A stretch of 64,000 nt of DNA, from assembly GCA_000442125.1 (NCBI GenBank), contig KE546979.1, forward strand, positions 62,001-126,000, given 5' to 3'. The position numbers and the translations under genes are program-made. The DNA comes from Opeltia flavorubescens (lineage: Eukaryota; Ascomycota; Lecanoromycetes; Teloschistales; Teloschistaceae). Positions within the stretch are counted from its first letter, which is position 1. Every line of letters begins with the position of its first letter. A model generated the notes under the pieces. It saw only the letters and a list, made by a program, of their open reading frames with translations, did no database searches and was not told the origin of the DNA. Of the stretch, positions 56,729 through 64,000 are shown one piece after another.

Positions 56729-58019
56729 ATGGCACCGCTCCTCAAGATCCTTGTTCAATGGCTCCCTAGCCTACCAAGTCTATCGAAATCCCCAGCTTGT
56801 GGTCAACCCACCGATCTTCGGCCAAACTTCGAGCCGGTGTATGAACAGCAGCAGCCCATCGACCCGGTACGTGCCCAACAGGACCGCTACCAGCCATTCT
56901 TAGCTACCCCCTCCAACACTCTAAGCGCTGTGGCCCCGGACAAGAACCGCGTAGGTATTTTCGGGCTTCAAGGAAACAACTTGACACTCAAGTGGTGGGA
57001 CGGAAGTCAATGGCTACCTTCCGGCGGAGGCCTAGACATCCTGGGAAATGGGCTCGCTACACCCCCCGTCGCAACTTCTTGGGGACAGGATCATCTCGCC
57101 ATCTTCGGCCTCGACGACCACAACGTAATTAAACAGCAGTACTGGAATGGTCAAGAGTGGAAACCAAGCGTCAGTAGTTTCGACAATCTTGGTGGAGGAT
57201 GTGACGGACAAACGAGCATTGCTGTCACTTCCTGGGGTGAAGGGCGGCTGGATATTTTCTGTCGTGGACCAGAAGGAGATTTGCTGCATCAATACTACGA
57301 CGGATCGTCATGGCAGCCTTCGGTTGGTTCCTTGGAGTCTCTGGGGGGTTTTCTGCATTCAGGTCCTAGCGCTGTCAGCTGGGGCCCAAATCGACTTGAC
57401 ATCTTTGCGTTGAATGCCGATCGCGCAGTCGTTCATCGTACGTTACTCCGATGTTCCAAGTTCTCCGAATCAAAAAGTTAACAACGTCTTTTGGCTAACA
57501 GTCTATTGGGATGGCTACCAATGGTCCAACTGGGAGACTTTTGGATTCGGACCAGCATTCCGCGCCGACTCATTGACCGTCACTTCCTGGGGCGAGAACG
57601 ACCTGGATGTTTTCGCTCTGGATGACAGCAACGCCCTCCATCAACTCTATTGGGATGGCTACTCATGGAAAGGATGGTCACTCCTAAGCGACGTGAACGT
57701 ACCGCTATCAGGGAAGGTGAGTGTAACTTCCTGGTCTCCCAACCGCATCGACATTGTTGCCTTGAGCAAGAATTCCGGCCATTACCTGTACAAATTCTGG
57801 GAGGGTCAAAGCTGGCAACCTAGCTGGGATACGTGGTACGACAAGGTATCGTCGGGCTCCTTCAAGTCCAACCCGGCTGTAGGTTCTTGGGGTGAAAATC
57901 GGTTGGACATTTTTGGCGAAAGTGCAGATGGTGATTTACTCCATCAAACATGGACGGGTTACGGCTGGTATCCTGGTCCTGCGGAATGGGAGACTCTCGC
58001 TAAAGCAGAGTCTGCGTAG
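56729..58019 (+). CDS. PLL-like seven-bladed beta-propeller lectin
   Basis: Two exons (56729-57437 and 57502-58019) close in frame at 408 residues. After an 80-residue leader, seven similar units of about 45-55 residues follow. Each has the pattern SWGxxRLDIF - about 10 residues - LxHxxWDGxxWxPS. Examples are TSWGEGRLDIFCRGPEG and LHQYYDGSSWQPS; TSWGENDLDVFALDDSN and LHQLYWDGYSW; GSWGENRLDIFGESADG and LHQTWTGYGW. This is the repeat of the Photorhabdus PLL lectins (DUF346 type), which bind fucosylated or O-methylated sugars between blades. The intron falls inside the fourth unit. Only a weak hydrophobic N-terminus is seen, so secretion is unclear. The sugar ligand is not predictable. Confidence 0.88.
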
Positions 58020-60021
58020 ACTGTCTTGCCGCAGGGTCAAACGTAGGTTCTTGGATCAAGCCGTCGCCTAGGCTGAGGTTGGTATCTGGCTCGCCGAAGA
58101 GCAAGGTCATCCTTTCGTTTTCACAGGGACTACTCGTTTGGAAATCTCTATGATCTCATGATTTTCAAGAGTTTGTTATTGGATACTAGCGACGTATACG
58201 ACAACATCATATACCATTAACCAGTCTTCGCTGAATTAAGAAATATGGCATGATATGTTAAATGTGAAGTTTCGATTTGACAAAGCAGGCGCGTTAACAT
58301 CGTCATCAAATACGTCAAATTGGCAACTTTATTGAATGAATTTTACTTAGTGCTACGTCCATGTTAATCTAGTTCTTCTCATACAAACCCATCAAGACAA
58401 GTAATGGACTAATTCATTCCTCTCATCTCATCTACTTTTGCGGTCGGTGATAGCAAGCATGTCCAGTCGAAAGATCGCACACACCTAAGACACTAATCAA
58501 TGGCTCCGGCAACGTTAGTGAGGAATCTTCTCTTCAGCCCATCCATTCCATTCTTGGTACACCATTTTCACTGTTATACTATTCTCGTTCATTCTCCCTG
58601 CTTAGTACGCCATCACCATTGGATCAAGAGTGTCGTACATATCTCACCCACAGAAAAGTATCCACCTCAGCTTCCACGTCAGCAATCGCCCTCAACGACA
58701 GCAGAAACTACTCATGCAGAAAAACCACCCCATACCCCCCTCGCAAAGATCTCCATCTCATTCCCTCGTCTAACCCCCTAAGACAATTAACTTCAAAGCA
58801 CAAGCAGGAGCGAAACAACCATCCATGAGCAGATCCTGAAAATGAAATCATTCGCAGAGAAGACCCGCGTGCAACTCTCTTTACTGTATTCGTTCATTCT
58901 TTCAGCTTGAGAGGTATAGTTCCAGTCCACCATCCACCACAAAAAATGAACTATTCGCATTTACTTGAAATCTCATACGAAAATGACTAGTGTTATGTCA
59001 TATGAGGCATAGAATTCTGTACTTCTTGTGCTGTACATTCATTCGAAAAAATTGGCTTCGAAAACATGTGAAGAATGTTGTGAGAATAGGCTGATTATCG
59101 AAAACAGATTGGAGAAGACCAAAATAACGAATCCTGTCTTTTACGTTGATATAGTCAAGCTCAGATAACTGTTGTACCGAATGCAGCAGCGCAACGTGTT
59201 CATGCGTAATACTAGCAAAGAGTATGGACTTCCTTGATTCGGTAGGAGAACAAGGTAACTTATGAAGCCCTCCCTGATAGCGAAAAATGATTCCTGAATA
59301 AGAGAAGGGAATCCTGTATAGTTAGCTTTTCTCTACAAAACTCTTGCCCATCCCCGCCCCTTCGTCCCTGAAATAGGGAAAGGTAGTGGCCCTCCTATAC
59401 TTGAAATGCCCGGATGCTAGCTGCTGAGGCTGGACTGTTAATCCTATCTTCATGATCCCGAAGGTAGTTATATACTCGGTATTACGACCTGATATTTCGG
59501 TCTATAAGCACGTGATCTAGCAGATGCATATATATCACAGGAAAAGGTAGCAGGAAGTAGTACAGCGTGTCATGTCTAACATGCGATGTTTCGAAACATT
59601 GTATTATCAGTAAAAATCAGCATTGACAAAGCCATAAAAAAACTGAGAATCTTTCCAGGAGAGATAGCGGCAGCGGAAATTGTGCTACTTCCCTCAGACA
59701 CAATTACCAACCTTCAAAAGTGGCTGGCTCTAAGGACATTAACCATCACTTTTCGAAATATAGACTGCTGCATAGCTTTGTGATAGAGAAGGCAAGCTGG
59801 TAGAGAAAAACTGTATTGGGCGAAAGGGCTCAAATCAATGGTTTTGCGCAGTCGATGTATGCCACATGTTACGTAAAAAAGAGTAATCAAACAAATGGCA
59901 GACGGACGAAAACCCAGAAATAGAATGATCGAAGACGCCTCATCTTTCAAACGCCTCGCACATTCCCCCATACAATCCAAATCAAAACTCAGAAATCGCA
60001 AATCATGCAAATCCATCATCG
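58020..60021. other. Long intergenic stretch, no gene seen
   Basis: About 2 kb between convergent genes, AT-rich. Open frames near 58500 and 59586 lack coding character and recognisable features. Confidence 0.5.
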
Positions 60022-60885
60022 TCAACGATAAGCCCATTTCCTATCCGCGGGCATCTCCTGCGCAACCCCCGGATGATTAGCCTGACCCATCCAATTATGC
60101 CCCTGGTGATTATTTGTCATTGGCAAACCCCCGCCTGAATTATGCTGATGGTGATCTTCCGCAGGTCTTCTACCTTTCTTACACGGGAACCACCACGCCA
60201 GCAGCGCGACTATGACAGCAGCGGTTGGAATACCGACGCCGAGGCCGATTTGTGCGCTGCGGCTGAGACCACCACTGTTGCCGTTGTTATTGTTGCTGGG
60301 GCTATTGTTGTTGGCCGCTGAAGTGGAGGAGGGGGGAGATGTCGAATCCGGGGATGAAGAGGGCGATGATGAGCCTGACGATGAAGAGCTGGACGTCGGA
60401 ACAGCAGCGTTTGAAGAAGGTTTTGTGGACTTTGACCCTGAGCTAGAAGGGCTCGTATCCGTCGCAATAGGGATCAGACTCGTCCCAAACGTCGCCGTCG
60501 TCGTGCTCGTAGCCACACTACCCTTATCAACCTCCTCGCACGTAAACTGAATCGCAAAGATGTGCCCCCCTCCACTATCATTATAGCAATTATCCTCTGT
60601 ATTGAACTCGTTCTTCTCAAGGGGATTCGCACACGAAGTGTCGTCATAGAGGGTCAAGATGGCCGTACCCTTGGAGCAAGGGGGAAGGGTTTGGACGGAG
60701 AAGGAATAGGCATTGGGGGAGACGAGACAGGTGTTTATGGGGAGGCTGATGATGGGGTTGACGACGCTGGCTTCGCTGCAGTAGTAATTGGTGAAGGAGT
60801 TTAATTTGCCCAGGGCTGCTGAGAGGGTGTAGACTGGATATGACAGCAGAACAAGAGTCCTTGAAAGGAACGCCCTTGGGATCAT
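60022..60885 (-). CDS. Single-pass membrane protein, Wsc/Mid2-like surface sensor layout
   Basis: An intron-free 287-residue protein. The start was placed at MIPRAFLSRTLVLL (60885), where a signal peptide begins; the open frame continues upstream without one. The ectodomain (about 27-120) has six cysteines, including YYCSEASVV, NTCLVS, LPPCSKG, TSCANP, DNCYND and FTCEEV. A Ser/Thr/Pro-rich stalk (about 125-200) and an Asn-rich spacer follow, then one transmembrane helix (IGLGVGIPTAAVIVALLAWW) with a basic stop (CKKGRR). The cytoplasmic tail is short, His/Asn/Gly-rich and ends KWAYR. This layout is typical of fungal cell-surface sensors, but the cysteine pattern is not a clear WSC domain. Confidence 0.8.
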   Translation of the reverse strand: MIPRAFLSRTLVLLSYPVYTLSAALGKLNSFTNYYCSEASVVNPIISLPINTCLVSPNAYSFSVQTLPPCSKGTAILTLYDDTSCANPLEKNEFNTEDNCYNDSGGGHIFAIQFTCEEVDKGSVATSTTTATFGTSLIPIATDTSPSSSGSKSTKPSSNAAVPTSSSSSSGSSSPSSSPDSTSPPSSTSAANNNSPSNNNNGNSGGLSRSAQIGLGVGIPTAAVIVALLAWWFPCKKGRRPAEDHHQHNSGGGLPMTNNHQGHNWMGQANHPGVAQEMPADRKWAYR

Positions 60886-61645
60886 CTTAGACAGTATTGT
60901 GAAGATGAAAAGTGGAGAGACCCAATGTAGTCGAGGCAGCAGATTACTTAAGGGAAAGGACGTGAACTCGCGAGGCACACATATGAGCTTGGCACTTACC
61001 GTGGGAATGGTTGAGCCTTGCTGTGAGATGCAGAAGTTTCTGTGTATATGAAGTGAAGCGCCTATTTCTTCTGCTTTGGGTATTGTTGACCCTGTTGTGG
61101 CTGGCCTAGATGTACCAAAAATTACGCCTCGCCTAGGATTGCTAGGAAGTACAGCACACATCGTGGGGGCGAAGGTATTCCCCAAGCACAGATATGGAAT
61201 GAGACATGGCTCTTACCTTTGCTGATAGCGTCTGGAGCTTAATACTCATTGTTCAAGAGCCGAAGGCATGAACGAGAGAGTGTTTTTGTGTTCTGGTTGT
61301 GGAATTGGTAGAAAGCCTGCCGATTGCCTCGTTTCTTGGTCCCTGCCAAGAGCCTTGGCCCTTCCTACGCTTAGCCTGTTCAGTCAATTTGTAGCCGCCG
61401 GATAAACACATTTGTCAAGCCCGGCCCGTCCATCCCGTAATCTAGGCTGCACTCGGCTATCGTGAGCTTCCTCTTGCGGTTCGCATCATGTCCAATGACA
61501 ATTGCTGTCGTTCACTTCAACCACGGGCTGTCTTTCAATTATAGAAGCACCATCACCTTTTTTTGAAAATAGTCGTGAGAAGGATCCTTACCATAATACC
61601 AAAATCCAATGACCATTCTCACCACTGCGACCACATCAAGGGCGC
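60886..61645. other. Intergenic, no gene seen
   Basis: Promoter side of the surface-protein gene and 3' side of the permease. No distinct motif. Confidence 0.5.
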
Positions 61646-63742
61646 CTAAAAGGGGTTGATCTCCACAACAGGCCCTTTGTAAAGCTTCCTTGCATAAGCA
61701 TAATAATACGCAACAGCAAAGATCATGACCGCCCCAGTCATCAAACTCGCAAAATTCATGTGCGCAGCGTCCGGATTTGCCGTCTGAGGGAAGAAGCTGA
61801 AGATAAATACAATAATGCCGTATCCTACGGCAAAGGCGTTAAGAAGAATGCCCCAGATACCTGGGACGCGAAAGGGTCCCCAGACGAGTTCGTTGGCATG
61901 CCATGTACTGTCCGCCATCTGAGATGGAAGCCGTATGGTACCTCGGATGCGATGCCAAAGTAGCATGGCTTCGGTGAGGACGTAGGATGCGTAGAGGCTG
62001 CTGACACCGACGGATATGACTTGGTTGAAAGCTGTCGCGGAGCCGATGTTGATGAGGCCGATTATACACGATACCCCGGCCATGACCATGATTGCGTAGA
62101 GAGGCACCGCAGACCCAGCTTGAACCTAATATCAAAGGATCGCTTAGTCTTCTACTCATCTTCTTATGGGCTTGAGGCTAACGTACCGTACTCATCGTCC
62201 TCCAGAACGGAAGACCTCGATCACGACCAAAGGCAAATACAATGCGGGATGAGGTAGCCAGGAATGCTATTGCAGCGGAGATGTCCATCAGGATGATGAT
62301 GCATACCATCGCTGTTGCCCCCGGCAAAGAGCCAGTGGCATCCTGAAAGATCTGCATGAATGGGAAGCCGAGCGAACCAGTCGGACTTGCCAGCACTCCT
62401 TCGATGTCGACCGTAACGAATAGAACGACGATGACTATTGCAAAGCCGAGAATGCCATTTAGCATCGTCGTCGATACAATACACCAGGGAATCACCACAT
62501 TGGCACCGCGGATCTCTTCCGCCATCTGCGACTGTTGTTCAGTATCATGCCTCAGGTATCGCTATGGAACAGAGAACGAACATGGACAGCGCAGTCAGTG
62601 CCTGAACACATGTACTGTTAGCTTCAGACCCTCAAAAAAACGAATCGATGGCACAAGAATACCATAGGTGGCAAAGACGCTCCCAAGTAGCCCCACAAAG
62701 ACGGACACTGTCGTCGTCGGCCAGCCACCGCCATTCTCGAACGCCTGTCCGATCATTCAGCCCTCGACAAGCCAGCCATCAATATATGAGCAGAGAACAT
62801 CACTGACCGCCACGAGTGGAATGAGGATAGCGAAGAAACCTCCAATATGGAGGATCAGGATATAAGTCTCAAGCTTAGGCAGAATCTTGCTTGCCCAAGC
62901 ATTGACCATTATAGTGACAGCCATAACAGCCCAATACACCAGTGTTCCCTGCCACAATTCAGGTTCATAGCCGGGATGATTCAACCGCGCCAAGGCGAGG
63001 ATCATGTTTCCGCCCAGATAGGCACTCCCAGCAAGGATCGCTTGCCAGCCGCAAATCACGAGCCACCCTGGCTTCAAGCGTCAGTACGTTCGTCAATACA
63101 CGACGAGAAGGAACGCAAGGAAAACGGTCAAGGGGGGGCCATACCCATGATGTAGCTAACAAACTTTCTGCAGAAGTCTGGGGCCAACATCGATGCCCAA
63201 TGGTACTGCCCTCCAGAAGTGGGTGCCCTTCGCCTCATGTTATTCCTCTGGACCAAGATCCAGCGATGCGACTCACATTGATGCCAATTCGCCCATAGTC
63301 GTGAAGATCGCGATACTGCCAACGAAAGAGAAGAGGTAGCTATAAATTAACCCTGCGGAACCTCCACTGCATACGCCGACCAAGCATTAACCTTATCCCA
63401 CTACAATAATAACTTATTCGAGGCGAACGAGAGAGACATACTTGGTCAACCCAAACGTAAAGACACTTCACATTCAGTCAGTCAAATCCTCCTCCGTGTG
63501 TGGGACGATACATACATCAACTCAGCTTCCCAAGTGATGAGAATCGTACACGTAAAGCCCAGCATAGATAAGAAGGAAAACCGTCGCTATATCTTCGTCA
63601 CCTTTGCTTGCATCACAGGTAATTTTTACGGATCACATACCTTAAGGATCGGCTTCTTCCCCAATCGAGCCAAAGCTTGCTCATCGCGCTCTGCTTCGGA
63701 GGGTAACTCCGATGCGACCGCGTGCGGTAATTTGGCCTCCAT
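61646..63742 (-). CDS. Amino-acid/choline/GABA permease (APC superfamily)
   Basis: Ten exons (63742-63641, 63586-63516, 63465-63442, 63366-63277, 63233-63145, 63067-62808, 62744-62663, 62601-62582, 62531-62187, 62125-61646) close in frame at 520 residues; two are only 24 and 20 nt. The start was put at MEAKLPHAVAS, which leads to ALARLGKKPILK and then RRFSFLSMLGFTCTILITWE, the usual opening of Hnm1/Uga4-type carriers. PTSGGQYHWASMLAP, AEEIRGANVVIPW and FAFGRDRGLPFW are family motifs. About twelve helices are expected. The donor after exon 6 (GTCAGT) is weak, and about ten family residues seem lost there. The substrate (choline, GABA or another amine) is not resolved. Confidence 0.9.
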
Positions 63743-64000
63743 GCTTGCGGTAGCAGCAGGCGGAGGTGGAGATGGACGCGCATCTTCAAAGATGAGGGGA
63801 CTGCGAATGTATATATGTCGAAATTAACTCCAGGCCATGGCATGCCGAACAGAATATTAGCATTGCATTAGGGCTCCGGCTACTGCGCGTCTTTCACAAT
63901 GTAATTGACGATGCCAAGCTACTGCACTTTTATCTCAGGATAGCTCAATGTGAGTGGCCAGCCCTAGAATCAAGGTTGAGAAAGAGTTTCGATCTCTGCG

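Overview
The window is nuclear DNA from a filamentous ascomycete. The evidence is the many short GT-AG introns (about 44-150 nt), several micro-exons, and fungus-specific families: 2EXR, a rhodopsin-like membrane protein family, small secreted cysteine proteins, an A-T-TE NRPS-like enzyme, a fungal 2OG-Fe(II) oxygenase family and a PD-(D/E)XK-like protein. No tRNA, rRNA, CRISPR or recognisable transposon was seen. The order cannot be fixed from sequence alone; a Leotiomycete-like genome is a guess. There is one 175-N assembly gap (55222-55396) and four single N bases.

Layout. 0-8 kb: the 3' part of an MFS transporter, a serine-beta-lactamase-like hydrolase, a two-domain secreted protein and a maleylacetate-reductase-like enzyme. 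8-15.2 kb: a run of small secreted proteins of unknown function. One of them (11441-11995) is a single-domain relative of the two-domain protein at 4588-5684. 15.9-18.6 kb: a five-exon MACPF (perforin-like) gene with less clear coding traces just upstream. 19.7-27 kb: a 2EXR protein and a 1,166-residue ankyrin protein with a fungal NLR-type N-terminal domain and an acidic tail. 28-31 kb: three tandem relatives of one unrecognised small membrane-protein family, one of them a shortened remnant.

33.6-46.4 kb holds the most interesting group, a candidate secondary-metabolite cluster. It contains an alpha/beta hydrolase with an Asp nucleophile, a P-loop sulfotransferase-like protein, a cytochrome P450, a 1,005-residue intron-free NRPS-like synthetase (adenylation-thiolation-thioesterase), a rhodopsin-like membrane protein and a class II O-methyltransferase. 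The synthetase type normally condenses two arylpyruvates into furanone, quinone or dioxolanone scaffolds. The P450 and methyltransferase would be natural tailoring enzymes. The product is inferred, not shown.

47.6-64 kb: a 904-residue 2OG-Fe(II) oxygenase-like protein, a PD-(D/E)XK-like fungal protein, a 75-residue conserved protein whose intron holds the assembly gap, a seven-repeat PLL-type beta-propeller lectin, a Wsc/Mid2-like single-pass membrane protein and a ten-exon amino-acid/choline/GABA permease. Most multi-exon models were assembled by hand, and each one stated as closing does so in frame across all junctions.
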